A stretch of 64,000 bases of DNA from Halarchaeum rubridurum (GTDB lineage: Archaea; Halobacteriota; Halobacteria; Halobacteriales; Halobacteriaceae): assembly GCF_014647115.1 (NCBI RefSeq), contig NZ_BMOO01000003.1:434001-498000 (forward strand), written 5' to 3'. Under the pieces are notes generated by a model. The model searched no databases and was not told the DNA's origin. It saw only the letters and a list, made by a program, of their open reading frames with translations. The translations under genes and the position numbers were made by a program. The first letter of the stretch is position 1; the number at the start of each line of letters is the position of its first letter. Shown here one piece after another: positions 39,283 to 48,700 of this stretch.

Positions 39283-39564
39283 ATGGTCGAGAACGTCATC
39301 TGGCCCGCGTACTTCGACGCGACCCTCTCGCGTCGTGAGGGCCGCCGCGTCCCCCGCTCGCTCGCCGTCGACGACCCGACGGTGGACGAGATCGCGCAGG
39401 CCGTCGGGCAGGTCGGCTACGACGCCGTCATCGAACGCGAGAAGGCCTACCCCCGACGGGGGTGGACGGAGTCCGGGCGCGTCCTCGTGAAGGACGCGGA
39501 CGACGCCGGGAAGTCCGACCTCCTGCAGGCCGTCGGCGCGTACGTCGCCACGCTCCGCGAATGA
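39283..39564 (+). CDS. srp19: Signal recognition particle 19 kDa protein
   Basis: A 93-residue archaeal SRP19 that binds 7S RNA and helps assemble SRP54. [70 protein letters not shown] shows the conserved IWPxYxDxxxSRxxGRxVP and PR..W...GRV..K elements. Full length. The TGA overlaps the ATG of gar1 (ATGA), coupling the two. Confidence 0.97.
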   Translation: MVENVIWPAYFDATLSRREGRRVPRSLAVDDPTVDEIAQAVGQVGYDAVIEREKAYPRRGWTESGRVLVKDADDAGKSDLLQAVGAYVATLRE

Positions 39565-39785
39565 AGCGTGCCGGCGACGTCGTCCGGAGCGCGCAGGGGC
39601 TCGCCATCGTCCGCTGTCCCGGCGACGACCACCCCGACATCGGCGCGGACGTCGTGGACGAACGACTCGCGGACGTCGGGCGCGTCGTCGACGTCTTCGG
39701 GCCGGTCTCGAAGCCCTACCTCGCGGTGACGCCGGACGACGCGACGCCCGCGGAGCTCCTCGGCGCGAAACTCTACGTCCGGTAG
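39561..39785 (+). CDS. gar1: H/ACA ribonucleoprotein subunit Gar1
   Basis: A 74-residue archaeal Gar1 with a single six-stranded barrel: [62 protein letters not shown]. The GRVxDVFGPVxxPY(L/I)xV motif is diagnostic. It supports Cbf5-dependent rRNA pseudouridylation guided by H/ACA RNAs. It follows srp19 in one operon. Confidence 0.94.
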   Translation: MKRAGDVVRSAQGLAIVRCPGDDHPDIGADVVDERLADVGRVVDVFGPVSKPYLAVTPDDATPAELLGAKLYVR

Positions 39786-39825
39786 CGAGCGAAAGGGCGA
39801 AGGGTCGCGGGCGGGTTTCGCCGGT

Positions 39826-40854
39826 ATGACTCAGCGACAGGGCGTGCTCGCCGCCTGCGGCGGCATCGTCGTCACCTTCCTCGCCGTCCAGTTCGGCGCG
39901 CTCGCGCTCGTCGAGCCGTTCAAGCAGGCGGGCTATCAGACCGTGCAGGACCCGCAGAACCCGCTCAACAGCGCCTTCTACGTCGGCGTCCTGCTCGTCG
40001 CCACGGCCGCGATTCTCGTCGCGCTGAAGTACGGCGGCAAACGCGTCCTCCGGGCCTTCATCGTCCTCACGGGCGCAATGATAACCGCGTACGTCGCGGG
40101 CGTCCTCCCCGGCGTGGCCGTCGCCGGCGTGAACGTCCTCCCCTACGCCGCCGCGGGCGTCCTCGTCGTCGCCCTCTACGTCTACCCGGAGTGGTGGGTG
40201 ATCGACCTCGCGGGCGTCGTGATGGGCGCGGGCGCGGGCGCGCTCTTCGGCATCAGCTTCGGCGTCCTCCCTGCCATCGTCCTCCTCGGCGCGCTCGCCG
40301 TCTACGACGCCATCAGCGTCTACGGCACCGAGCACATGCTCACGCTCGCCTCCGGCGTCGTCGAGCTCAAAGTCCCCGTCCTCCTCGTCTACCCCACCGT
40401 ACGCGGCTACTCCTTCCGCGAGCGCGCCGCCGAGGTCGCCGCACGCGACGAGGAGGACGCGGTCGGGACCGACAGCGACGACGACGGCGACGAATCGACC
40501 GGGACGGAGACGGACGTCGATGAGTACGAGGGCGAGGCCGAGACGCACGGCGAGGACGGCCGCGACAGCATCATGATCGGGCTCGGCGACGCCGTGATGC
40601 CGACCGTGATGGTCGCCTCCGCGGCCTTCTTCGTCACCGACGTCCCGCACGTCGCCGGCGTGCCGCTCCCCGCCGCGACCGCCGTCGTCGGCACGACCCT
40701 CGGCCTCCTCGTCCTCCTCCGGATGGTCCTGCAGGGCCGCGCGCACGCCGGCCTCCCGCTCCTCAACGGCGGCGCGATTCTGGGGTATCTCGTCGGCGCG
40801 CTCGCCTCCGGCCTCTCGCTCGTCTCGGCGCTCGGCCTCGGCCCGTATCTCTAG
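39826..40854 (+). CDS. Presenilin-family intramembrane aspartyl protease (PSH type)
   Basis: A 342-residue, nine-TM-like membrane protease. The catalytic Asp motifs are LGALAVYDAISVYGTEHML (the YD in TM6) and MIGLGDAVMPTVMVASAAFF (the GxGD in TM7); between them is an acidic cytoplasmic loop (about residues 204-245). The C-terminal PLLNGGAILGY corresponds to the PAL region. Members cleave membrane-embedded helices. It follows gar1 after 40 nt on the same strand. Its final CTAG is also the stop region of the converging lipoprotein gene. Confidence 0.93.
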   Translation: MTQRQGVLAACGGIVVTFLAVQFGALALVEPFKQAGYQTVQDPQNPLNSAFYVGVLLVATAAILVALKYGGKRVLRAFIVLTGAMITAYVAGVLPGVAVAGVNVLPYAAAGVLVVALYVYPEWWVIDLAGVVMGAGAGALFGISFGVLPAIVLLGALAVYDAISVYGTEHMLTLASGVVELKVPVLLVYPTVRGYSFRERAAEVAARDEEDAVGTDSDDDGDESTGTETDVDEYEGEAETHGEDGRDSIMIGLGDAVMPTVMVASAAFFVTDVPHVAGVPLPAATAVVGTTLGLLVLLRMVLQGRAHAGLPLLNGGAILGYLVGALASGLSLVSALGLGPYL

Positions 40855-42044
40855 CTCTGCGGCCGACCGATTCCGTGGAGCCCGTCGGCAGCGGAGACGT
40901 ACACCGCACCGTCGACGGGCGTGACGCCGTCGATACCGCGGACGACCGTGTCCCCGACGTTCGCTGACCCCGTTCCGTACCACCAGCGTTGGCGCCCATC
41001 CGCGACGTCGAACGCCCGGAGCGTGTCCCGGTCCACGGCGTAGAGCGTGCCACCGCGACGTCCCACCGGACGGCCCGCCGCCTCGAACTCGGTGGCGACA
41101 CGTCCGTCCGACGGGTCGAGCGAGACGAGGGGGTCGCCACCGACGTGCACGGCGTCGTCCGCGACGACGGGCGTGCCGGCGATGGCGGTATCGCCGAGCG
41201 CTCGCCACCGTTCCTCGCCGGTCCGGGCGTCGACCGCGACGAGACCGGCGGCGTCGTCGACGACGAACACCGTTTCGTTCGACACGACCGGCGTGCTCCC
41301 TCCAACGTCCGAGAGCGGACGGTGCCATCGCGTCTCGCCGTTCCGCGTATCGAGCGCGTGCAGTCCGTCGCGGTCCGTGAGGGAGACCGTATCGTCGGCG
41401 ACGGCGACCGGCGAGCTGGCTTCTCCCCTGGTCCCGTGTCGCCAGCGCGTTGCACCCGTCTCGGCGTCGAGTGCGCGGAGGTGGGCGTCGGTGTTCTCGT
41501 CGCCGCCGGTGCGAACGTAGACGACTCCGTCGGCGACTGTCGGCGACACCTCGATTCCCGACATCTCGGGGCCGCGCCACCGGATCGCGTCGCCCGCGAC
41601 GTCGACGCGGTACGCCCGCTCCGCATCCGTTCCGTAGACGCCACCGGCGGCGACCGTCGGGGGACCGTTCGTGTCGACATCGCCGAGCGAAACGCGTTCG
41701 ACCGCTGCGGCCGTTCCGGACTCGCGCCGTGTGAGCGCCGTCCGCGATGCGTCTGTCTGCCAGTTGTAGAGCGCGCCGTCCGCGACGACGGGGACGTCGC
41801 CTGCGTCGAGTATCCAGTACGTCTCGATATCGGGCAGACCTGTCCCGTCCGCGACGGCGGCGTTCGTGGCGTCGTACCGACGGCTCGGCCACGTCCCGGC
41901 GGCGTCGAGAGCGGGCGAGCCGGGGGGCTCGGCCGAGACACCCGCGTCCGTTCGGCTGCCACCCCCACCACAGCCGGCGAGCGTCGCAGCGAGGCCGGTG
42001 CCGAGCACCTGAAGGGCGCGGCGTCGCGTTCGGGGGCGTGTCAC
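40851..42044 (-). CDS. PQQ-type beta-propeller lipoprotein (BamB-like repeats), copy 1
   Basis: A 397-residue exported propeller. GTG 42044 starts VTRPRTRRRALQVLGTGLAATLAGCGGGG, a twin-arginine signal with a lipobox (LAGC), so a Tat-exported lipoprotein. The rest is at least seven PQQ-like WD blades (WILDAGDVPVVADGALYNW, IRWRGPEMSGIEVSPTVADGVVYVRT, TRWRHGTRGEASSPVAVADDTVSL, TRWHRPLSDVGGSTPVVSNETVFVVDD). It probably acts as a scaffold at the outer membrane face; no enzyme motif is seen. It is paralogous to the next gene. Its stop codon and the presenilin stop share the same CTAG. Confidence 0.9.
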   Translation of the reverse strand: MTRPRTRRRALQVLGTGLAATLAGCGGGGSRTDAGVSAEPPGSPALDAAGTWPSRRYDATNAAVADGTGLPDIETYWILDAGDVPVVADGALYNWQTDASRTALTRRESGTAAAVERVSLGDVDTNGPPTVAAGGVYGTDAERAYRVDVAGDAIRWRGPEMSGIEVSPTVADGVVYVRTGGDENTDAHLRALDAETGATRWRHGTRGEASSPVAVADDTVSLTDRDGLHALDTRNGETRWHRPLSDVGGSTPVVSNETVFVVDDAAGLVAVDARTGEERWRALGDTAIAGTPVVADDAVHVGGDPLVSLDPSDGRVATEFEAAGRPVGRRGGTLYAVDRDTLRAFDVADGRQRWWYGTGSANVGDTVVRGIDGVTPVDGAVYVSAADGLHGIGRPQS

Positions 42045-42105
42045 GCGTCTGCCTGCACGCGGCGCGAGCAAGTGTCTTCGGGTGCCCGAACGCGCGGCAC
42101 CGAGT

Positions 42106-43374
42106 CTAGCGCGGCGGCCCGAAACCGTGGAAGCCGTCCGCGGCGTGGACGTACACCGCGCCCTCGACGGGCGTGACGCTGTAGATGGACTGCGAGATTA
42201 CGTCCGTCACCTGCACCCGCTCCGTCTCGTGCGCCCACAGTTCGCCGCCGCCGTCCCGGTCGAGCGCGCGGAGCGTCCCGCGGTCGGCCGCGTAGACGAC
42301 GTTGCCGGCGAGCGCCGCCGGTGTGCCACTACCGCCGAGGCGCGCGGCGACCGACCCGTCTGCGGGGTCGAGCGCCGCGACCCCCGACTCGGTGCCGACG
42401 TAGAGACGCGACGCGTCCGCGACCGGCGGGGCGTTCCCCATCCCCGAGAGCGCCGTCCGCCACCGGACGTCGCCGCTCGCGGCGTCCACCGCGACGAGCG
42501 AATCGTTCCCGTCGCCGCCGAACGCGTACACCGCGCCGTGCGCCGCGACCGGCGTCGACCACGGGTCGGCGACCGCGGACTGGCGAAAGACCCGCTCGCC
42601 GCTCGCGGCGTCGACGGCGTGGAGACCGTCGCGCGCCGCGACGTACACCGTCCCGTCCGCGACTGCGGGGGTGCCCTTGGTCTCCGCGGCGGTGTCGTAG
42701 CGCCAGCGCTCCGTGCCGTCCGCGGCGTCGAACGCGCGGAGGTGGGCGGGAACGTCCTCGAAGCCGGCGCTGTTGACGTACACCATCCCGTCCGCGACGG
42801 CTGGCGGGCACTCGACCCCGTCCATCTCCGGACCGCGCCACAGCACCGCGTCGCGGTCGGCGGCGAGACAGAACACCTCGATGAAGGTCGAGACGTAGAC
42901 GCGCCCGTCCGCGACGACCGGCGGGCCGTTCACGCCGTACTGGACGAGCGACGTGCGCGACGAGACGGCCATCGTCGCCGGCTCGCGCCGCGTCAGGTCG
43001 GTGTGGGCCTGCTCGCGCCGATAGGTGTTGTAGAGCGTCCCGTCGGCGAGCACGACGGCGTTCCCGGCGTCGAGTCGCCAGTACTGCTCGCCGTCGCGGA
43101 GGCCCGCACTATCGGGGTTCGCGGCGGCGTTCGCGGCGTCGAAACGGGGCTGTGGCCACGTGCCCGCCGGCGCGAGTGCGGGCTGGCCGGGTGGCTCCGT
43201 CGTCTCGCGCTCGTCGATGCCCGCGCCCGTGCCGCGGGCGGTCGTTCGCGTCGACTCGGTGCTCGTCGTCGCACCACTCCCGTCACCGCTGCCGTCCGCA
43301 CAGCCGGCGAGGGCCGCGACGAAACCGGTGCCGAGCGCTCGGAGGGCGCGGCGTCGCGTTCGGGGACGTGTCAC
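42106..43374 (-). CDS. PQQ-type beta-propeller lipoprotein, copy 2
   Basis: A 422-residue paralogue of the preceding gene: both begin TRPRTRRRAL, end the signal in a lipobox (here AALAGCADG), and share the phrases LRAFD, YAVDRDTLR-type and CLAxD/WRGPEM. Blades include YWRLDAGNAVVLADGTLYNTY, VLWRGPEMDGVECPPAVADGMVYVNS, ERWRYDTAAETKGTPAVADGTVYVAA and VRWRTALSGMGNAPPVADASRLYVGT. GTG 43374 is the start. It carries a longer Thr/Gly linker. Likely an old tandem duplication. Confidence 0.9.
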   Translation of the reverse strand: MTRPRTRRRALRALGTGFVAALAGCADGSGDGSGATTSTESTRTTARGTGAGIDERETTEPPGQPALAPAGTWPQPRFDAANAAANPDSAGLRDGEQYWRLDAGNAVVLADGTLYNTYRREQAHTDLTRREPATMAVSSRTSLVQYGVNGPPVVADGRVYVSTFIEVFCLAADRDAVLWRGPEMDGVECPPAVADGMVYVNSAGFEDVPAHLRAFDAADGTERWRYDTAAETKGTPAVADGTVYVAARDGLHAVDAASGERVFRQSAVADPWSTPVAAHGAVYAFGGDGNDSLVAVDAASGDVRWRTALSGMGNAPPVADASRLYVGTESGVAALDPADGSVAARLGGSGTPAALAGNVVYAADRGTLRALDRDGGGELWAHETERVQVTDVISQSIYSVTPVEGAVYVHAADGFHGFGPPR

Positions 43375-43506
43375 ATGGCTCGATTCACCCGGGTTCGGTA
43401 AGTGCCTTCGGTCGCGGTCGGCGGAACCAAAGGGTGTATGACCGCTTCGGCGCGTGGGTCGACGTAATGACGCACACGGACCGCACCGACGCCGGGGTGG
43501 GCGGGC

Positions 43507-44349
43507 GTGTCTGACGCCGTCGACGCCGCACCGGACGCGACGACCGCGCGACGGCTCGCCGCCGACGCCGAGCGCGTCGTCGTGAAGGCGGGGACGAACT
43601 CGCTCACGGACGACGACTCGAACCTCGACGACGCCAAACTCGACACGCTCGTCGACGACATCGCGGCGCTCCGCGAGCGCGGCACGGAGGTCCTCCTCGT
43701 CTCCTCGGGAGCGGTCGGCGCGGGCATCGGGATGCTCGACATCGACGAGGACCGCGAGACGGTTGAGGAGTCCCAGGCGCTCTCCACCGTGGGGCAGGGA
43801 CGTCTGATGCACCGCTACACGGAGAGCTTCGCGCGCTACGACACGCAGGTCGCCCAACTGCTCCTCACCCAACACGACCTGGAGGACCCCGAGCGCTACA
43901 CGAACCTCCAGAACACCATCGAGACGCTCTTCGAGTGGGGCGTCGTCCCCATCGTGAACGAGAACGACGCGGTCGCCACCGAGGAGATACGCATCGGCGA
44001 CAACGACATGCTCTCCTCGTCGCTCGCGGTTGGCATCGACGTCGACCTCCTCGTGACGCTCACGGACGTCGGCGGCGTCTACACCGGCAACCCGAAGCGC
44101 GACGACGACGCGCGGCGCGTCGCGGCCGTCGGCGAGAACTACGACGAGATTCAGGACCTCGTGGACGAGACGGCGACGGGCGCGTTCGGCGGCATCCAGA
44201 CGAAGGTGCAGGGCGCACGCCAGGTCGCGGAGCACGGCTCGCCCGCCATCATCGCGGCCTCGGACGCCCCGGACGTCCTCGAACGCGTCGCGCGCGGCGA
44301 ACCCGTTGGAACGATATTCCTCCCGGTCGACGGTGACGATGATGAGTGA
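43507..44349 (+). CDS. proB: Glutamate 5-kinase
   Basis: A 280-residue amino-acid kinase that phosphorylates glutamate in proline synthesis. It opens with [18 protein letters not shown], then [55 protein letters not shown] (the substrate loop), FGDND-like [30 protein letters not shown] and [23 protein letters not shown]. No C-terminal PUA domain is present. The GTG 43507 start gives an acidic leader. The last 8 nt overlap proA. proC is not in the window. Confidence 0.95.
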   Translation: MSDAVDAAPDATTARRLAADAERVVVKAGTNSLTDDDSNLDDAKLDTLVDDIAALRERGTEVLLVSSGAVGAGIGMLDIDEDRETVEESQALSTVGQGRLMHRYTESFARYDTQVAQLLLTQHDLEDPERYTNLQNTIETLFEWGVVPIVNENDAVATEEIRIGDNDMLSSSLAVGIDVDLLVTLTDVGGVYTGNPKRDDDARRVAAVGENYDEIQDLVDETATGAFGGIQTKVQGARQVAEHGSPAIIAASDAPDVLERVARGEPVGTIFLPVDGDDDE

Positions 44350-45703
44350 GAGCGACCCATCCACGGAGACGAAGGTCGAGGCCGCGGAGGCCGCCGCGCT
44401 CGACCTCGCGAACGTCGACGACGAGGACCGGAGTGCCGCGCTCCACGCCCTCGCGGACGCCATCGAGGACGCCGAGGCCGAGATTCTCGACGCGAACGAG
44501 ACGGACGTCGCCGCGGCCGAGGAGAAACTCGCGGCGGGCGACTACACCCAGTCGTTCGTCGACCGGCTGACGCTCGACGCCGCGAAGGTCGAGAGCATCG
44601 CCGAGATGGTGCGCAGCGTCGCCGAACAGGACGACCCGCTCGGGGAGACCCTGGAGGCGCGACGCCTCGACGACGCCCTCGAACTCTACAAGGTCGGCGT
44701 CCCCATCGGCGTCGTCGCCACCGTCTTCGAGTCCCGGCCGGACGCGCTCGTCCAGATCGCCGCGCTCGCCCTGAAGTCCGGCAACGCCGTCATCCTCAAG
44801 GGCGGCAGCGAGGCGACGCACTCCAATCGCGTCCTCTACGACGTCATCCGCGAGGCGACCGCCGACATGCCCGACGGCTGGGCGCAGCTCATCGAGGCCC
44901 GCGAGGACGTCGACACCCTCCTCGGGATGGACGACGCCGTCGACCTCGTGATGCCCCGCGGGAGTTCGGCGTTCGTCCAGTACGTCCAGGACAACACGAA
45001 GATTCCCGTCCTCGGGCACACCGAGGGCGTCTGTCACGTCTACGTCGACCGCGACGCCGACCTCGACATGGCCGCGGACGTCGCCCTCGACGCGAAGGTG
45101 CAGTACCCCGCGGTCTGCAACGCCGTCGAGACCCTGCTCGTCCACGAGTCGGTCGCCGCCGACTTCCTCCCCGGGATGCTCGAACGCTACGCCGACGCCG
45201 GCGTCGAACTCCGCGGTGATCGGCGGACGCGCGACATCGCCGCCGACGCCGACGCGGACGTCGAAGTCGCGGCGGCCCGCGAGGCCGACTGGACGCAGGA
45301 GTACGGCGACCTCGTGCTCGCCGTGAAGGTCGTCGACTCGCTCGACGCCGCGGTCGAGCACGTCAACGCGAACGGCTCGAAGCACACCGAGTCGATACTC
45401 ACCGACGACGCCGACCGCGCCGGCGACTTCATGCGCCGGGTCGACGCCGCGTCCGTCTTCCACAACGCCTCGACGCGCTTCGCGGACGGCTATCGCTACG
45501 GCCTCGGCGCGGAGGTCGGCATCAGCACGGGCAAGATTCACGCCCGCGGTCCCGTCGGCCTCGACGGCCTCACGACCTACAAGTACTACCTGGAGGGCGA
45601 CGGCCAGCTCGTCGCCTCCTACGCCGGCGAGAACCCCACGCCGTTCCTCCACGAGGAGTTCGACGGCGAGTGGGTTCCCGGCCACCGCTCCGACTCCGCA
45701 TAA
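44342..45703 (+). CDS. proA: Glutamate-5-semialdehyde dehydrogenase (gamma-glutamyl phosphate reductase)
   Basis: A 453-residue NADPH-dependent enzyme reducing glutamyl phosphate to the semialdehyde. ProA signatures: [95 protein letters not shown], the catalytic Cys in [14 protein letters not shown] near residue 260, and [36 protein letters not shown] (here [12 protein letters not shown]). Starts ATG 44342 (or ATG 44339), overlapping proB; the pair is an operon. Confidence 0.97.
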   Translation: MSESDPSTETKVEAAEAAALDLANVDDEDRSAALHALADAIEDAEAEILDANETDVAAAEEKLAAGDYTQSFVDRLTLDAAKVESIAEMVRSVAEQDDPLGETLEARRLDDALELYKVGVPIGVVATVFESRPDALVQIAALALKSGNAVILKGGSEATHSNRVLYDVIREATADMPDGWAQLIEAREDVDTLLGMDDAVDLVMPRGSSAFVQYVQDNTKIPVLGHTEGVCHVYVDRDADLDMAADVALDAKVQYPAVCNAVETLLVHESVAADFLPGMLERYADAGVELRGDRRTRDIAADADADVEVAAAREADWTQEYGDLVLAVKVVDSLDAAVEHVNANGSKHTESILTDDADRAGDFMRRVDAASVFHNASTRFADGYRYGLGAEVGISTGKIHARGPVGLDGLTTYKYYLEGDGQLVASYAGENPTPFLHEEFDGEWVPGHRSDSA

Positions 45704-45745
45704 CGCTTCTCCCCCCGTTTTGCCGTCCGCTCCGTTCCCCACTCC

Positions 45746-46780
45746 CTACTCCTCCGTCTCCTCCTCGCCTTCGACCCCCTCCAGCCCGAAGGCGTCGGCG
45801 AGCCGGGCGGTGACGACCGTCGCGACGAGGTCGCAGAGCGCGTCGCCGTCGGCGGCGTCGTCCGCGAAGATGCCGAGCGGTATCTCGCCGCCCGCCATCT
45901 CGCGGTGGCCGCCCGCGTTCCCGACGTCCGCGAAGGCGTCCCCGAGCGCGTCCCCGACGTGCACACGGGAGTCCGTCGAGCGCGCGCTGAGCTGGACGGT
46001 GTCCTCGACGATGCCGAAAACGATGGCGGTCTCGACGCCTTCGAGGGTGGCGAGGTAGTCCGCGGCCTGCGGGAGGGCGTCGCGCTCGCTCGTCCGGCCG
46101 ACGTTCGAGAGGAGCGTCGACCCGCGAATCGTGCGGTGCTCGATGGCGGTGGCGATGGCGTCGGCGGTCGCGCCGCTGACCGCGGGGGAGGCGAGACGAC
46201 GCAGGAGGTCGGCGTCCGCCGCCTCGTGGAGGAACGCCGCGGCGTCGTACTCGGCGCGCGTCACGCCGCGGAGGAAGCCGAGCGTCTCGCGGCGGATGGC
46301 GAACAGGAGCGCGGTGGCGAGCGTCCCGTCGAGGTCGACGTCGAGTTCGCGGACGTACTCCGCGAGGATGGTCGCCGTCGCGCCGACGCCCTCGCGGTGG
46401 TCGACGAAGCGCGCGTCGAGCGCGTCGTGCGGGTGGTGGTCGATGACGACGTCGACCGGCGTCCCCTCGGGGACGCGGTTGTTCGCGCCCGGGACGGCGT
46501 GGTCGACGAACGCGAGCAGCGACCCCTCCTCGCGGTCCCGGACGCTCTCCGGGTCGAGGGTGGCGAGGTCGACGTCGAGGAGGTTGACGAACGCCCGGTT
46601 CTGCTGGTGGGATATCTCGCCGCTGTAGAGGATGCGTCGCTCGTCGACGCCCGCGGCGGCGGCGATGCGCCCGAGCGCGAGCGCCGACGCGAGGCAGTCG
46701 GGGTCCGGGTTGTTGTGACAGACGATGGTGAGCTCCGTCGCCCCGGCGAGGAGGTCGCGGAGGTCGGTGGCGGCGGTCAT
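45746..46780 (-). CDS. DHH family phosphoesterase (NrnA/pAp phosphatase-like)
   Basis: A 344-residue DHH-DHHA1 phosphoesterase. The motif I NPDPDCLASALALG (residues 25-38), motif II FVDHAVPGANN, motif III IDHHPHD (the DHH box) and motif IV VGATATILAEYV are all present; DHHA1 near the end has GNAGGHREMAGGEIPLG. Family members degrade nanoRNA, pAp or cyclic dinucleotide products. No CBS or membrane domain. The start is ATG 46780. Converges with proA across a 42-nt T-containing gap. Confidence 0.94.
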   Translation of the reverse strand: MTAATDLRDLLAGATELTIVCHNNPDPDCLASALALGRIAAAAGVDERRILYSGEISHQQNRAFVNLLDVDLATLDPESVRDREEGSLLAFVDHAVPGANNRVPEGTPVDVVIDHHPHDALDARFVDHREGVGATATILAEYVRELDVDLDGTLATALLFAIRRETLGFLRGVTRAEYDAAAFLHEAADADLLRRLASPAVSGATADAIATAIEHRTIRGSTLLSNVGRTSERDALPQAADYLATLEGVETAIVFGIVEDTVQLSARSTDSRVHVGDALGDAFADVGNAGGHREMAGGEIPLGIFADDAADGDALCDLVATVVTARLADAFGLEGVEGEEETEE

Positions 46781-46876
46781 ACGCGGGGTAGGAGTCCGGG
46801 ACGCATAGTGGTGGGTGGCCGCCGCGGTCGCGCGGGCCGGGGCTGACGCCCGACTCGCCGCCGACGCGCCCGCCCG

Positions 46877-47680
46877 TCAGCGCGCGCCGAGCACCCGCTC
46901 TATCGCCGCGCGCGTCCGCTCGACGCGCTCGCTCTCCCGCGCGACCGCCGACAGCACGGGGTACGTCGTCGCCAACCCGTCGTAGACGTACTCCTCGAAC
47001 CCGGGCGCGTCGAGCGACGGGGGAATCCGTCGCTCGGGGCGGAGGTCGCCGCTCTGTCGGCGCTCCGCGAGCGACTCGCAGCGCGCCGCGAGGTCCGCGA
47101 GGTCGGCGCGCAGTCGGGCGAGTTCGCCCCGCTCGCAGGACGCGAACGGTCGGGAGTCGACGACGGCGCGCTCCGTTTCGACGTCGGTGAGGGCGTCCGC
47201 GGCGGCGTCGAGGGCCGCGCGTTCGCGTTCGAGCGCGTCGAGGACCGCCGCGCGACTCGCCTCGGCCTCGCGGGCCGCCGCGACGACCTGCTGTTGGAGG
47301 AACGCGGGGAGGCCGGGTTCGTCGCGGAGCGCGGCGGCGAGCGCGGGCCCGAACTCCGCCGCGAGGTGCGCGCGGTACGACTCGCCGTACTCCTCGTCGT
47401 AGTGCGGGACGGCCATCACCGTCTCCGCGTAGGCCTCGCGGACCCGCGAGCCCGCCCGCCCGTCGCCGCGCCCCTCCGTGAGCAGGCCGTCGTAGGCGTC
47501 GCTCGCTGCCTCTGTCGTCCCGAGCGCGCCGACGCGCCGCGCGAACGCGTCGAAGGCGTCGCACTCCGCAGTCAGCACGTCGCGCTCGCGTTCGAGCGCC
47601 CGCCGCGCGCGCTCGAAGCCGACGTCACCGGTTGGCTCCCGCTCCTCGTCCGTCCCGCGTGTGTCTGCGCGCGTCGCCAT
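46877..47680 (-). CDS. Haloarchaeal helical protein (DUF7260-like)
   Basis: A 267-residue, soluble, helix-rich protein starting MATRADTRGTDEEREPTGDVGFERARRALERERDVLTAECDAFDAFARRVGAL. Long charged helices dominate (AAAREAEASRAAVLDALERERAALDAAADALTDVETERAVV; LARLRADLADLAARCESLAERR), with the conserved-looking segments YAETVMAVPHYDEEYGESYRAHLAAEFGP and PGFEEYVYDGLATTYPVL. It fits what I recall of the haloarchaeal DUF7260 family, of unknown function. Start ATG 47680. It may be the tail of the MoxR operon, 141 nt behind DUF58, but has room for its own promoter. Confidence 0.7.
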   Translation of the reverse strand: MATRADTRGTDEEREPTGDVGFERARRALERERDVLTAECDAFDAFARRVGALGTTEAASDAYDGLLTEGRGDGRAGSRVREAYAETVMAVPHYDEEYGESYRAHLAAEFGPALAAALRDEPGLPAFLQQQVVAAAREAEASRAAVLDALERERAALDAAADALTDVETERAVVDSRPFASCERGELARLRADLADLAARCESLAERRQSGDLRPERRIPPSLDAPGFEEYVYDGLATTYPVLSAVARESERVERTRAAIERVLGAR

Positions 47681-47821
47681 ACGTCGGGCGACGACGGTGG
47701 CACGGGTGTAGCTTGCTAGGAGGAGTACGGCGGTCTCAATAGCCCTCACGAGTGCCCGCGACACCCCCGCACTGATGGCGCGCGTCGCCGCCCCGTGCGT
47801 CGTCACGCGTTCCGTCGCGCC

Positions 47822-48700
47822 TCAGCGCCGCGCCGCCGCGTCCGGGTCGGCCCGCAGCGCGGCGAAGGCGTCGAAGAAGTCCTGTCCGGTGTCGATCAGG
47901 GCGTGGTCGGCCCGCAGGTCGCGGGCACGCTCGGCGACGGCGGCGACGTGGTCGTCGAGTCGGTCGCGGTACTGGGCCGTGCGTCGCCCGCCGAAATACG
48001 CCCGCTCCGTCGCGCCCGTTTCGAGGTCGCGAAAGACCGTATCGCCCGTCGGCTCCGGGTCGAGTTCGGCCGGCGAGAGCACCTGCGCGAGGACGACGTC
48101 GTTCCGCGAGAGCGCGGCGAGCCCCGACGCCACGTCCGCGGGGTCGACGAGGCAGTCGCTGACGACGACCACGAGCGACTTCGAGCCGATGGTCGCCGCG
48201 TAGTCGTCGAGGGCGTCGACGAACGCCGTCTCGCCCGACGGCGTCGTGTCGTTCAGCCGGTCGACGAGCGCGAGGAGTTCGCTCCGGGACGACCGGCCCG
48301 TATCGAGGCGCTCGGGGCGCTCGCCGAAGAGCGAGAACCGGAAGTCGTTGTGCTCCTCGGCGGCGAGGTAGGCGAAGCCGAGACCGAGTTTCGCGCCGAA
48401 GTCGAACTTGCGCGTGTCGCCGTCACCGTAATCCATCGACGCGCTCGCGTCGACGAGGACGTGGACGGTGAGGTTGCGCTCGGCCTCGAAGACCTTCACG
48501 AACAGCTCCTCGGTGCGCGCGAAGAGCCGCCAGTCGATGAGGCGGGTGTCGTCGCCGGGCGCGTAACGCCGGTAATCCGCGAACGTCAGCCCCTCGCCCG
48601 CGTACGGCGAGCGCTGTTCGCCCTGTCGGCGCGCGGACGTCTCGCGGCGGAGCGACGCCCGGAAGCGCGCGAGTTCGTCGAGGAAGGCGGGGTCGATCAT
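47822..48700 (-). CDS. DUF58 domain protein (VWA-like), MoxR operon
   Basis: A 292-residue protein with the DUF58 signature RRYAPGDDTRLIDWRLFARTEELFVKVFEAERNLTVHVLVDASASMDYG. The final DASAS is a MIDAS (DxSxS) metal site, so the DUF58 part is VWA-like. The N-terminal ~40 residues (RASLRRETSARRQGEQRS PYAGEGLTFADY) precede it. In other prokaryotes DUF58 proteins partner with MoxR ATPases to assemble or activate target complexes. ATG 48700 overlaps the MoxR stop by ATGA. Confidence 0.94.
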   Translation of the reverse strand: MIDPAFLDELARFRASLRRETSARRQGEQRSPYAGEGLTFADYRRYAPGDDTRLIDWRLFARTEELFVKVFEAERNLTVHVLVDASASMDYGDGDTRKFDFGAKLGLGFAYLAAEEHNDFRFSLFGERPERLDTGRSSRSELLALVDRLNDTTPSGETAFVDALDDYAATIGSKSLVVVVSDCLVDPADVASGLAALSRNDVVLAQVLSPAELDPEPTGDTVFRDLETGATERAYFGGRRTAQYRDRLDDHVAAVAERARDLRADHALIDTGQDFFDAFAALRADPDAAARR

